The position numbers and the translations under genes are program-made. The notes beneath the pieces are model-generated. The model saw only the letters and a list, made by a program, of their open reading frames with translations. It was not told where the DNA came from and made no database searches. From Methylopumilus sp947499625 (GTDB taxonomy: Bacteria; Pseudomonadota; Gammaproteobacteria; Burkholderiales; Methylophilaceae): a DNA stretch of 64,000 bases. Shown piece by piece: positions 23,668 to 33,231 of the stretch. The stretch spans positions 62,001 through 126,000 of the forward strand of contig OZ248397.1 of assembly GCA_965234475.1 (NCBI GenBank), written 5' to 3'. Numbering within the stretch: the first letter of the stretch is position 1; every line of letters begins with the position of its first letter.

Positions 23668-24180
23668 ATGGCAATTTTAAATATATTAAATTATCCTGAC
23701 CCAAGACTGCACACTGTTGCAAAACCCATCGAGGTTGTGGATAACTCCATTAGGAAGCTGATCGACGATATGGCAGAAACGATGTATTCTTCTCCCGGTA
23801 TAGGATTGGCCGCAACTCAAGTTGATCGCCATCTTCAATTAATTTTGGTAGATATTTCTGAAACAAAAGATAATTTAAAGGTTTTTATTAATCCAAAAAT
23901 TATTGAATCATCAGGGCAGCAAGTATATGAAGAGGGCTGTTTGTCAGTACCCGATGTATTTGAATCAGTGAAGCGTGCCGAACGCATTAAAGTACAAGCA
24001 CTTGATCGAGAGGGAAAATCTTTTGAGCTTGAAGCAGAGGGTTTATTGGCTGTTTGTATTCAGCATGAAATGGATCATCTTCTAGGCAAAGTATTTGTAG
24101 AGTATTTGTCATCACTAAAGCGTAATCGCATCAAAATAAAAATGAAAAAACGCGCCAAAGAGCATTTGGTTGATATTTAA
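23668..24180 (+). CDS. def: Peptide deformylase
   Basis: The 170-residue protein carries the three family motifs: GIGLAATQVD (about 45-54), EGCLSVPD with the metal-binding cysteine (about 90), and QHEMDHLLG with the metal-binding histidines and catalytic Glu (about 132-140). It removes the formyl group from new proteins. First gene of the def-fmt-rsmB-ntrYX plus-strand block. Confidence 0.97.
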   Translation: MAILNILNYPDPRLHTVAKPIEVVDNSIRKLIDDMAETMYSSPGIGLAATQVDRHLQLILVDISETKDNLKVFINPKIIESSGQQVYEEGCLSVPDVFESVKRAERIKVQALDREGKSFELEAEGLLAVCIQHEMDHLLGKVFVEYLSSLKRNRIKIKMKKRAKEHLVDI

Positions 24181-24198
24181 TTCAGCGACATCTATATC

Positions 24199-25143
24199 GT
24201 GAATTCCTTAAAAATTATTTTTGCTGGCACACCTGACTTCGCCGTGCCAGCTTTGCAGGCTCTTTATGATAAAGACTATAAGGTGGTTGGTGTTTTAACT
24301 CAGCCAGATAGGCCATCAGGTCGAGGTTTGAAGTTTCACCCGAGCCCCTTGAAGCTTAAGGCGAATGAATTAAGTATTCCTGTTTATCAGCTTTCAGAAT
24401 TAAAAAGCAAACAATCGTATGAGGCTTTAGCGGCGATTGATTTCAATGTGATGATCGTGGCAGCTTATGGACTTATTATTCCCCAAGCTATTCTAGACCT
24501 GCCTTCTCTGGGTTGTTTTAATATACATGCTTCACTATTGCCAAGATGGCGAGGGGCCGCACCAATTCATCGCGCTATTTTGATGGGGGATGCGACAACT
24601 GGAGTCACTATTATGCGCGTAGTGCAAAAATTGGACGCGGGCGACATGGTTAAAAAAGCTGAAATTCAAATTAGCGAAAAGGATACAACCGAACAACTAA
24701 CAAAAACACTTTCAATATTAGGCGCTCATTTAATGACAGAAGTCATGGATGAATTAGTTAAGAAAGGCGAGCTTCAGTCTTCGCCTCAAAATGAAGCGAA
24801 TGTAACTTATGCTGAAAAAGTAACTAAAGAAGAGTCAAAAATTAATTGGCACGATCCCGCATTAGTAATTGCAAGAAAAATAAGAGCATTTAATTCATTT
24901 CCAGTCGCACAAACAGAATATCGCGAAGCTGTTTGTAAAATTTGGCACGCTGAAGTTACTATAGATGCTGATGAAGAAGCCAACATAGGCCAAATTATCA
25001 AGCTCGATGAATTTATTCATGTGAAATGCGGTGAAGGTGTCTTATTAATTAAAGAGCTTCAAATGCCTGGAGGCAAAAGGCTTAAAGCCAAAGAATTTAT
25101 TCTAGGTCATCGACCTATATTGGGAGACGTCTTCAAGTCGTAA
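24199..25143 (+). CDS. fmt: Methionyl-tRNA formyltransferase
   Basis: The 314-residue protein has the formyltransferase N-domain with KIIFAGTPDFAVPAL, the catalytic HASLLPRWRGAAPI motif (Asn/His/Asp family site) and the C-terminal OB-fold domain. It formylates initiator Met-tRNA using 10-formyl-THF. It starts 18 bases after def. The start codon is GTG at 24199. Confidence 0.97.
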   Translation: MNSLKIIFAGTPDFAVPALQALYDKDYKVVGVLTQPDRPSGRGLKFHPSPLKLKANELSIPVYQLSELKSKQSYEALAAIDFNVMIVAAYGLIIPQAILDLPSLGCFNIHASLLPRWRGAAPIHRAILMGDATTGVTIMRVVQKLDAGDMVKKAEIQISEKDTTEQLTKTLSILGAHLMTEVMDELVKKGELQSSPQNEANVTYAEKVTKEESKINWHDPALVIARKIRAFNSFPVAQTEYREAVCKIWHAEVTIDADEEANIGQIIKLDEFIHVKCGEGVLLIKELQMPGGKRLKAKEFILGHRPILGDVFKS

Positions 25144-25148
25144 CTATT

Positions 25149-26429
25149 TTGCATCACTCTCAACTTATTGCAGCAGATTGTGTGTCTGAAGTTATAAAAG
25201 GACATAATTTAAATCAAGTTTTTGAAAGACGATTAGACCATCATCCACACGTTACACCGCAACAAAAATCGGTCGCGATTTTTTTGGCATATGGTGCTAT
25301 TCGCTTTTTAGGTGAAAATCAATTTTTTATTCAGAAACTCAGTAATAAAAAAATAACAAATAAAAAAATCGAAGCTTTGCTTTGCGTCGCTTTATTTCAA
25401 TTGAATCATGACCAATCCACTAATTTTACAGTGGTAAATGAAGCTGTAGAAGCGGCTAAATATATTAATAAATCTTGGGCAGGTTCTTTTGTAAATGGAG
25501 TATTGAGAAACTTTATTCGACAGAAAGAAAAATTACAAACAGAATTAAAAAATAACGAAGAGGCTCTTTATTCATATCCATTATGGTGGATTAAGCTTAT
25601 TAAAGAAAATTATAATAAGGAATGGGAGAATATATTATTGAATGGAAATAAACATCCACCATTGACATTAAGAATTAATGAAAGAAAAACTAATCTTAAG
25701 CAGTATGAAGAAAAACTTAAATCCGAAGCAGTTTCTTATCGAGTTTTGGGAGATATTGCATTGGAGTTGACACAACCTACGGCCGTCGAAAAAATACCTG
25801 GATTTATGGATGGTGAAGTTTCAGTCCAAGACTTCGGTGCGCAGCTTGCCGCAAAACTTTTAGATTTGCAAGACGGCCAGATTTGTCTTGATGCGTGCAG
25901 TGCGCCTGGAGGGAAAACTGGCCATATGCTAGAAATTGCCGATATTGAATTAGTTTCTATTGACTACCAAAAAGATCGCCTATACAAAGTTAAGGAAAAC
26001 TTAGAGAGATTGCATCTCAACGCGCATTTAAAATGTGCAGATTTAACGGCGGTAAAAACATGGTGGAATGAAAAATTATTTGATCGTATTCTGCTAGATG
26101 CACCATGTTCAGCTTCGGGTGTTGTAAGGCGACATGTAGACATTAAATGGTTAAGAAGACCTCGCGATATTGAAATGTTTGCTAAACAGCAAGAAACTAT
26201 GCTTGAAGCTATGTGGCAGCTATTAAAAAAGGGTGGTAAATTACTTTACGCGACATGCTCTATTTTTCATGGCGAGAATCAGAATATTATTGATCGTTTT
26301 ATTAAAAAACATGCGGACGCAAAAGAAGTAAAATGGTCCGTCGATTCAGAATATAGCAAATATGAAAATCAATTAATACCAAGCGAAAATCATGACGGAT
26401 TCTTTTATGCATTGCTTGAAAAAAATTAA
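25149..26429 (+). CDS. rsmB: 16S rRNA cytosine-967 methyltransferase RsmB
   Basis: The 426-residue protein has the N-terminal NusB-like helical domain and a C-terminal methyltransferase with ACSAPGGKTGHMLE (SAM site), LLDAPCSASGVVRR (catalytic-loop cysteine) and LLYATCSIFHGEN (second cysteine). It makes m5C967 in 16S rRNA. The start is a TTG at 25149, five bases after the fmt stop; no ATG is available without cutting the helical domain. It overlaps the following gene. Confidence 0.94.
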   Translation: MHHSQLIAADCVSEVIKGHNLNQVFERRLDHHPHVTPQQKSVAIFLAYGAIRFLGENQFFIQKLSNKKITNKKIEALLCVALFQLNHDQSTNFTVVNEAVEAAKYINKSWAGSFVNGVLRNFIRQKEKLQTELKNNEEALYSYPLWWIKLIKENYNKEWENILLNGNKHPPLTLRINERKTNLKQYEEKLKSEAVSYRVLGDIALELTQPTAVEKIPGFMDGEVSVQDFGAQLAAKLLDLQDGQICLDACSAPGGKTGHMLEIADIELVSIDYQKDRLYKVKENLERLHLNAHLKCADLTAVKTWWNEKLFDRILLDAPCSASGVVRRHVDIKWLRRPRDIEMFAKQQETMLEAMWQLLKKGGKLLYATCSIFHGENQNIIDRFIKKHADAKEVKWSVDSEYSKYENQLIPSENHDGFFYALLEKN

Positions 26430-26985
26430 ACTAAGCATCTTTTTGAGCTTTTGGATGATCTTGTTTTTTTCTTCATCTACTATCGCAGCCGACAATAGCT
26501 TGACTATCAAAAATACTGAAATAAATAGTCAATTTGAAGCATATTTTTTAAATGCTGATTTTGATTTATCTTTTAATGATGATTTAGATGAAGCAATCAG
26601 AAAAGGTATTCCTGTTAATTTTATTATTGAATTTGAGCTCAAAAAACCTAGAAAATATTGGTTTGATGAGGAAGTTGCTAAAAAAACAAAAGAAATTCTA
26701 CTAACTTACCACGCGCTATCAAAACAATTTATTCTCAGCGAGTCTGAAAATCATATTATTGCTTTCGATAATTTAACTCAGGCAAAAAATGAACTTAAAA
26801 GAATAAAAAATTGGCGTATTTTTGATAAATCACAAATTGATGATACTGATAAGTACTCGGCTTATCTTCAAGTTAAATTAGATCAGACTAAATTACCAAA
26901 ACAGCTCCAAGCAGATATAACAAGCAATCAAGAATGGCAATTAGCTTCTAAACAATTTCAATGGACGTTCGTAAACAAAAAATGA
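26407..26985 (+). CDS. DUF4390 protein
   Basis: From the ATG at 26407 the protein has 192 residues with a signal peptide (hydrophobic core LSIFLSFWMILFFSSSTIA) and an exported beta-rich domain. Its position, overlapping rsmB upstream and ntrY downstream, is the conserved place of DUF4390 in betaproteobacteria. Function unknown; a periplasmic partner for the NtrY sensor is a reasonable guess from gene order only. An ATG at 26392 is an alternative start. Confidence 0.8.
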   Translation: MHCLKKIKLSIFLSFWMILFFSSSTIAADNSLTIKNTEINSQFEAYFLNADFDLSFNDDLDEAIRKGIPVNFIIEFELKKPRKYWFDEEVAKKTKEILLTYHALSKQFILSESENHIIAFDNLTQAKNELKRIKNWRIFDKSQIDDTDKYSAYLQVKLDQTKLPKQLQADITSNQEWQLASKQFQWTFVNKK

Positions 26986-29117
26986 GATATCTTATTGCCA
27001 TCGCTGCTTTCGTTGGTGCATTACTTTTATATCTTTTGTCAAAAGCAAGTTCAAGTTCTGAATTTATTTCAGGCAGCTCTTACACAATCGTTCTTATATT
27101 AAGTAGTTTTTTTATTTTAAGTTTGATTGCAATTATTGCAAATCAGATGAAGAAATTATTTGGAAATATTAAAAAAGATGTGATGGGTAGTCGATTATCC
27201 ATGCGTCTTGTTATTTCCTTTACGCTTATGGCAGTGATACCAGGTTTAATTGTATATTTAGTATCTGTTAATTTCTTAACGCGCTCAATTGAGTCATGGT
27301 TTAACGTCAAAGTTGAATCAGCTTTAGATGGTGGCTTAAAACTAGGCCAAAAAGCATTAGACATCATGTTGACCGACCTAGAATTGAAGGCAGAGCGGAT
27401 GGCATTTACACTCTCGTCAATGCCTGCAACATCACAATATGCTGCACTTAGTGACCTTCGAGAAAAAACAGGTGTTCAAGATGCCACAATCATATCTGAC
27501 CAAGGAAAAATTATTGCTGTATCAAGTAGTGATGCAGAATCATTTTTACCTGCATTACCGACTTTAGTACAATTGAAGCAAGCAGAAAATAATATCTACG
27601 GAAAAATTGAGCCGATAACAAATAAAGGTCTTTATTTGAGAGTTTTAGCACCGATTAATGGATCTTCACTCTCGAATGAAAGATTAATTTTACAAATCTT
27701 ACAACCGGTCCCAGATTCACTGTCGAGAATCGCTGAGTCGGTGCAAGATGTATTTCAAGACTATCAAAAACTTTCTTATAGTCGAGATTCGTTGAAGATA
27801 ATTTTTTCAATTACCCTAACGCTTGTACTTATGCTTGCAATATTAACTGCTGTCGCCATAGGATTTTTGCTTAGTAGAAAACTATCAGAGCCACTTGCAC
27901 TCCTTGCTGAAGGGACTAAAAAGATTGCAAAAGGAAATTTTAAGACCATACTTCCTGAAACAGGCAAGGATGAGTTAGGCATTCTCGTGAGATCTTTTAA
28001 TAGTATGACTAGACAGTTAGACCAAGCTACTCAAGCATCGGAAAAAAACCAGATAAGACTCGAATCTGCTAGATCATATCTTGAAACAGTATTAGCTCAT
28101 TTGTCTTCAGGCGTGATCGTTATTAATGATGCAATGGAAATTAAATCATTTAATATTGCCGCCTCTAAAATTTTGCAGGTTGATTTGACAAAAAATAAAG
28201 ATCAATTGTTAACTTCAATTTCAAATAAGAATAAATTATTAAAAGATTTCGTTTTAGGTATTCAAGAAGAAATTAAGATTTCGAGCCACAAGAAAAAACC
28301 AGAAATCATAAAGCAATTTGAAATTAAATATGAAAAAAAGAATCAAGTACTTTTGCTTCAAATTACACCGCTAACGCAAAATAATCTTAGTAACTATGTC
28401 TTAATGATAGATGATATTACTTTGATAATTCAGGCTCAAAGGGATGCAGCTTGGTCTGAAGTTGCAAGGAGACTTGCGCATGAAATTAAAAATCCACTTA
28501 CACCGATTCAACTTTCAGCAGAAAGAATTAAACATAAATTAGGGTCTAAATTAAATAAAGATGATACAGATATCCTAGATAAGGCTGTATCAACTATTGT
28601 TAATCAAGTTGATGCAATGAAAACGATGGTGAATGAGTTTAGTGAATATGCGCGCGCACCTAAATTAAATTTGGAGTTAACAAACATAAACGAAACTATT
28701 AAAGAAATTTCTCATTTATTTGAAAATTCAGGAATTAAAATAACAATGAAGTTACTAAAAGAGTTACCTGAAGTAAAAGTAGATGTAAATATGATAAGAC
28801 AGGTACTTATCAATCTTATTCAAAATGCACAAGACGCTATGATAAGCAATTCAAAAAAACCGAGTATTAAAATTAATACGAATAAATATAAAAATTATCT
28901 TATCTTATCTATTGAGGATAATGGCCGAGGGTTTTCAGCTGATATACTGAAAAAAGCATTTGAGCCATATGTCACAACAAAGTCGCATGGCACAGGTCTT
29001 GGTTTGGCCATTGTGAAAAAAATAATAGAAGAGCATGAAGGCATCATTGCTATAGAAAATTTAAAAAACGGCGGAGCCCACATCAATATTCAACTGCCAA
29101 TATCTAAAAGTAAATAA
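26982..29117 (+). CDS. ntrY: NtrY-type sensor histidine kinase
   Basis: The ATG at 26982 overlaps the DUF4390 stop (ATGA), so translation is coupled; the protein has 711 residues. Order of domains: membrane segments near 4-20 and 35-54, another near 75-97, an extracytoplasmic region, a membrane segment near 275-297, HAMP, PAS, then a histidine kinase core. The phosphorylated histidine is H500 (RLAHEIKNPLTPIQLSAER), followed by N, G1 (DNGRGF) and G2 (GTGLGLAIV) boxes. NtrY phosphorylates NtrX in nitrogen or redox signalling. Signal here unknown. Confidence 0.92.
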   Translation: MRYLIAIAAFVGALLLYLLSKASSSSEFISGSSYTIVLILSSFFILSLIAIIANQMKKLFGNIKKDVMGSRLSMRLVISFTLMAVIPGLIVYLVSVNFLTRSIESWFNVKVESALDGGLKLGQKALDIMLTDLELKAERMAFTLSSMPATSQYAALSDLREKTGVQDATIISDQGKIIAVSSSDAESFLPALPTLVQLKQAENNIYGKIEPITNKGLYLRVLAPINGSSLSNERLILQILQPVPDSLSRIAESVQDVFQDYQKLSYSRDSLKIIFSITLTLVLMLAILTAVAIGFLLSRKLSEPLALLAEGTKKIAKGNFKTILPETGKDELGILVRSFNSMTRQLDQATQASEKNQIRLESARSYLETVLAHLSSGVIVINDAMEIKSFNIAASKILQVDLTKNKDQLLTSISNKNKLLKDFVLGIQEEIKISSHKKKPEIIKQFEIKYEKKNQVLLLQITPLTQNNLSNYVLMIDDITLIIQAQRDAAWSEVARRLAHEIKNPLTPIQLSAERIKHKLGSKLNKDDTDILDKAVSTIVNQVDAMKTMVNEFSEYARAPKLNLELTNINETIKEISHLFENSGIKITMKLLKELPEVKVDVNMIRQVLINLIQNAQDAMISNSKKPSIKINTNKYKNYLILSIEDNGRGFSADILKKAFEPYVTTKSHGTGLGLAIVKKIIEEHEGIIAIENLKNGGAHINIQLPISKSK

Positions 29118-29119
29118 TT

Positions 29120-30406
29120 ATGAGTGTAAAAAAAATACTAGTCGTTGACGATGAGTTGGGCATAAGAGAGTTGCTCAGAGATATTCTTACTGATGAGGGC
29201 TTTGAAATTTTTGTGGCTGAGAATGCTACAGAAGCTCGTGAGCTTAAAAAAAATAAAATGCCTGATTTAATCCTATTAGATATATGGATGCCTGATTGTG
29301 ATGGGATCACTCTTCTTAAAGAGTGGGTGAATGAAAAAATTCTGACCAGTCCAGTTGTAATGATGTCAGGGCATGGCACAATTGATACAGCTTTGGAAGC
29401 AACTAAAATCGGTGCTTTTGATTTCCTCGAAAAGCCTATTACACTTCAGAAGCTTTTAAAGACAGTAAATGAAGCCCTAAAGCATGCAAATAATTTACCA
29501 AAAATAGAAATTAATTTACTGAACATTGGCAAGAGCGATGTCATAAAAGACCTTAAGAAACGACTTGATAAATTCACTTCCTTAAAAACACCACTTCTTC
29601 TTGTGGGCCCGCAGGGAGGTTGTGCCAAAATTTGCGCACAATACTTACATCCAAAAAATCAACCTTGGATTGATGTAAAAGACTTTGAAGTTGTTTCTAA
29701 TGCCCCAGCTGATCTTCTCGACCAACATAGAGGAGGATCCATTTTTTTAAATGAAATTTCTCATTTAACTAAATCTCAACAAAAAGGCTTAAATTTACTT
29801 ATTAGCAAAGCGGCTAATTATGATGTAAGAATTGTCTGTGCTACTTCAAAATCGCTTACCCAGGAGAATGGTGTTGATTTTGATGAGCGTATTTTGAATG
29901 AACTTTTGCCTGGGTCATTATTGCTTCCTTCAATTAATGAGCATAAAGAAGATATTCCAGAGTTAGCTTCATCCATTTTGACAATGCATCTCACAAAATC
30001 CGATAAATCAGATTATAAAGTTTTCGATGTAGCTGCCTTAAATTTGATGCGTGCCATGAATTGGTTAGGTGATATAGAGGAGCTAGAAAACTTTGTATTT
30101 AATTTAATGCAAACTAGCTTGCTTGAAAAAATTACTGCAGAAGACGTTAAGCGCGTTTCAAATCAATTTAATTTGTTACATGACAAAAATAAATCTTCAA
30201 AGAGAAGTAAAGGCAATAAAGATCAAGGTTTGGACGATATTTTTAATAAACCACTAAGAGTCGCGCGCGATGAGTTTGAAAAAATGTATTTTAAACATCA
30301 TCTAAATCAAGATGACCAGAGTATAGCAACGCTTTCCGAAGTGTCTGGCGTTGAAAGAACCCACCTTTACAGAAAGTTGAAGCAGCTTGGAATCAAGGTA
30401 AAGTAG
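29120..30406 (+). CDS. ntrX: NtrX-type response regulator with degenerate AAA+ domain
   Basis: The 428-residue protein starts with an intact receiver domain: D10, D11, the phosphorylation site D54 and K105. The middle domain aligns with sigma-54 activators but is broken. The P-loop reads GPQGGCAK (163-170), without the lysine in place; the GAFTGA loop is absent; the Walker B region has FLNEI in place of FLDEI (N211). The C-terminal Fis-type helix-turn-helix (about 404-428) looks intact. It should bind DNA but not drive sigma-54 promoters. It begins three bases after ntrY. Confidence 0.9.
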   Translation: MSVKKILVVDDELGIRELLRDILTDEGFEIFVAENATEARELKKNKMPDLILLDIWMPDCDGITLLKEWVNEKILTSPVVMMSGHGTIDTALEATKIGAFDFLEKPITLQKLLKTVNEALKHANNLPKIEINLLNIGKSDVIKDLKKRLDKFTSLKTPLLLVGPQGGCAKICAQYLHPKNQPWIDVKDFEVVSNAPADLLDQHRGGSIFLNEISHLTKSQQKGLNLLISKAANYDVRIVCATSKSLTQENGVDFDERILNELLPGSLLLPSINEHKEDIPELASSILTMHLTKSDKSDYKVFDVAALNLMRAMNWLGDIEELENFVFNLMQTSLLEKITAEDVKRVSNQFNLLHDKNKSSKRSKGNKDQGLDDIFNKPLRVARDEFEKMYFKHHLNQDDQSIATLSEVSGVERTHLYRKLKQLGIKVK

Positions 30407-30407
30407 T

Positions 30408-31181
30408 TTAAATTTCTACAATAACAGGTGTATGGTCCGAAGGGCGCTCCGACTTTCTTGGCTCCTTGTCAATTGAAGATTTTTTCGTTTTATCTGTTAG
30501 ATTTTTATTCGTGAGTATGTGATCAATGCGCATGCCAAGATTTCTTCTGAATCCAGCCATGCGGTAATCCCACCAGCTATATTGAATTTCAGCAGGATTA
30601 GCGGCTCTAAAATTATCTGACAATCCTAAGTCAATAATTTTTTGAAATGCTTCCCTTTCTTTTGGGCTTACAAGAACATTATCCTTCCAGGCCTCTGGGT
30701 CGTGACAATCGATATCCTGAGGAGCAATGTTAAAGTCACCCGCAATAATAATGTCTGGAAAAGATACCATTTCATTTTGAAGCCATAGAGTGAAATGTTT
30801 TAACCAATCGAGCTTATAGTGGTATTTATCTGAATCTACAGACTGTCCATTAGGGACATAAATACAAACAATTCTTATTTTTCCATAATCCGTATTTATC
30901 GTTGCGGCAACTAATCTCTTTTGCTCATCTTCGAAATCAGGAATATTATTTTGAATATCAAAAAGCTCATATTTACTTATAATCGCAACGCCATTATAAG
31001 TTTTTTGTCCATTGTGGATAGCATGATATCCAAGGGCACTTATTGCTTCGTGGGGGAATTTAATGTTTTCTTGTTTCGTTTCTTGAAGTAAAAGAAGATC
31101 AGGCTGCGCTTTTTTAATCCAATCTTCAACCTGGCCTAGTCTTACAGTGAGAGAATTCACATTCCATGTTGCGAGCTTCAT
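30408..31181 (-). CDS. xth: Exodeoxyribonuclease III family enzyme
   Basis: The 257-residue protein has the family motifs LATWNVNSL, LLLQETK (metal Glu), IAGDFNIAPQDID and the C-terminal SDHTPV (catalytic His). Length matches ExoIII. It cuts DNA at abasic sites and removes 3' blocks in base-excision repair. It ends one base from the ntrX stop (convergent) and follows prlC by five bases on the minus strand. Confidence 0.95.
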   Translation of the reverse strand: MKLATWNVNSLTVRLGQVEDWIKKAQPDLLLLQETKQENIKFPHEAISALGYHAIHNGQKTYNGVAIISKYELFDIQNNIPDFEDEQKRLVAATINTDYGKIRIVCIYVPNGQSVDSDKYHYKLDWLKHFTLWLQNEMVSFPDIIIAGDFNIAPQDIDCHDPEAWKDNVLVSPKEREAFQKIIDLGLSDNFRAANPAEIQYSWWDYRMAGFRRNLGMRIDHILTNKNLTDKTKKSSIDKEPRKSERPSDHTPVIVEI

Positions 31182-31186
31182 AATGT

Positions 31187-33214
31187 TTAAGCCATACCGC
31201 TATGTCTTAGCAAGGCATCAACAGAAGGTGCGCGACCACGAAAAGCAACAAAAGATTCCATAGCCGGCCTAGAGCCGCCTTTAGACAAAACCTCATCTTG
31301 AAATTTTTGGCCAGCATTACTCGACAAGACACCTTCTTCTTCGAATAAACTGAAAGCATCAGAGGCTAAGACTTCAGCCCATTTGTAACTGTAATAACCT
31401 GCTGCATAACCGCCAGCAAATATATGAGAAAAGCTGTTAGGAAATCTGTTCCAGATTGGAGGTCTTACAACTGCAATTTCGTCCCGAATAGTTTCGAGTA
31501 GCTTTAACGGGTTAATTTTATTCTGATCGTTATATTGGGTGTGTAATCTTATATCGAATAAAGAAAACTCAATTTGTCTTAAAGTTTGCATACCTGACTG
31601 GAAATTTTTAGCTTCAATCATTTTATTAAACAAATCTTCAGGGAGGGGGCTCTTGTTATCAACGTGCTCAGTCATGTGTTTTACTACATCCCATTCCCAG
31701 CAAAAGTTTTCCATAAATTGACTAGGCAATTCAACAGCATCCCATTCAACGCCCTTAATGCCTGAAATGCTATATTCATCGACTTCAGTTAGCATATGAT
31801 GAAGCCCATGGCCGAACTCATGGAAAAGAGTAATAACGTCATCATGAGAGAATAAAGCCGGTTTATTTTCAGAAGGGGATGAAAAATTACATGTCAGAAA
31901 GGCTACTGGATGCGATGATTCGAGAGAGTTTTTATATCGAGATATAGCTTCATCCATCCACGCTCCGCCTCGTTTATGATTCCGCGCATATAAATCAAAA
32001 TAAAATTGACCAATTAATTTATCATCTTCATTTTTTATGGAATAAAAGCTTACATCTTTATGCCAAATAGGGGCATCTGTTTTAATAATTTTCAATTTAA
32101 AAATAGTTTCAACTACTTTAAATAAACCCTTTAAAACGCGATGCTCAGGAAAGTATTGCTTCACTTCATTTTCTGAAAAACTATATTTGGCTTGGCGAAG
32201 CTTTTCAGAGACATAAGCGATGTCCCAGGCTTCTAATTTTTCTATAGCTAACGTTTTGGAAAAAGCATTGAGCTCATCCATGTCTTTCAGGGCAAAAGGC
32301 TTTGCTTTGTTAGCTAAATCCATGAGGAAACTTACAACTTCCTCATTTGATTTCGCCATTTTAGTCACAAGAGACATTTCCGTAAAATGCTTGAAGCCAA
32401 GTAATTTTGCTGATTCGTAACGAAGAGCAAGTATTTCTTCAATAAGTTTTGTATTGTCAAGCTTAGGGGATGCAAGCTCAGATGCACGGGTAGCATAAGC
32501 GCGGTAAAGTTTTTCTCGTAAATTTCTATCCTCCGCATATTGCATCACTGGCAAGTAGGATGGAAAGTGTAGCGTAAATTTGTAGCCTTCTTTTTTATCT
32601 TCAATAGCTTCACTCTGAGCTTTTCTAATATTTTCTTCAGGAATGCCCTGAAGATCATCAGCGTCGCTCACAAAAATAGAAAATTCATTGGTAGCATCCA
32701 AGATGTTTTCTTCGAACTGAGTTGAAAGTTTTGCAAGTTTTTCTTGAATAGCCTTAAATCGTATCTTTTCTGATTCATTAAGTTCTGCACCACCTAATTT
32801 AAACTCACGTAGAACATTATCAATAATGCGCTTTTGTGATGACGTAAGCGATTTAAATGTTTCGCCATCTTTAAGGGACTGGTACTTTTTATAAAGTGCT
32901 TCATCTTGAGAAAGATTTGTATAAAACTCAGTCAGCTTTGTAAGATTATCGTTATAGGCTTTTCTTAAGTCGTCTGAATTAACGACTGCATTAAGATGCT
33001 CAATTTGGCCCCAAGCTCTTGAAATTTTTTCACTAATTATTTCAATAGGCTCTACAAAATTCTCCCATGAAATAGAGACACTCATTTCTTTAAGAGAGTA
33101 AATTAAGCTATTCGCTTCTTTGAGAATACTCTCTATAGCTGGAGAAACATGGCTAGACTTAATTTCATTGAAGAGCGGTAGGCTTTCGCGGTATAAGATA
33201 GGATTAGTCATCAT
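31187..33214 (-). CDS. prlC: Oligopeptidase A (M3 metallopeptidase)
   Basis: The 675-residue protein carries the zinc motif HEFGH (H465, E466, H469), with the distal glutamate segment further on, and the family N-terminal helical part. It has no signal peptide and acts in the cytoplasm. OpdA cleaves signal-peptide fragments and other short peptides. It lies between ptsI and xth on the minus strand, with 17 bases to ptsI. Confidence 0.95.
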   Translation of the reverse strand: MMTNPILYRESLPLFNEIKSSHVSPAIESILKEANSLIYSLKEMSVSISWENFVEPIEIISEKISRAWGQIEHLNAVVNSDDLRKAYNDNLTKLTEFYTNLSQDEALYKKYQSLKDGETFKSLTSSQKRIIDNVLREFKLGGAELNESEKIRFKAIQEKLAKLSTQFEENILDATNEFSIFVSDADDLQGIPEENIRKAQSEAIEDKKEGYKFTLHFPSYLPVMQYAEDRNLREKLYRAYATRASELASPKLDNTKLIEEILALRYESAKLLGFKHFTEMSLVTKMAKSNEEVVSFLMDLANKAKPFALKDMDELNAFSKTLAIEKLEAWDIAYVSEKLRQAKYSFSENEVKQYFPEHRVLKGLFKVVETIFKLKIIKTDAPIWHKDVSFYSIKNEDDKLIGQFYFDLYARNHKRGGAWMDEAISRYKNSLESSHPVAFLTCNFSSPSENKPALFSHDDVITLFHEFGHGLHHMLTEVDEYSISGIKGVEWDAVELPSQFMENFCWEWDVVKHMTEHVDNKSPLPEDLFNKMIEAKNFQSGMQTLRQIEFSLFDIRLHTQYNDQNKINPLKLLETIRDEIAVVRPPIWNRFPNSFSHIFAGGYAAGYYSYKWAEVLASDAFSLFEEEGVLSSNAGQKFQDEVLSKGGSRPAMESFVAFRGRAPSVDALLRHSGMA

Positions 33215-33231
33215 AATTAAAAGTTAGTTAT

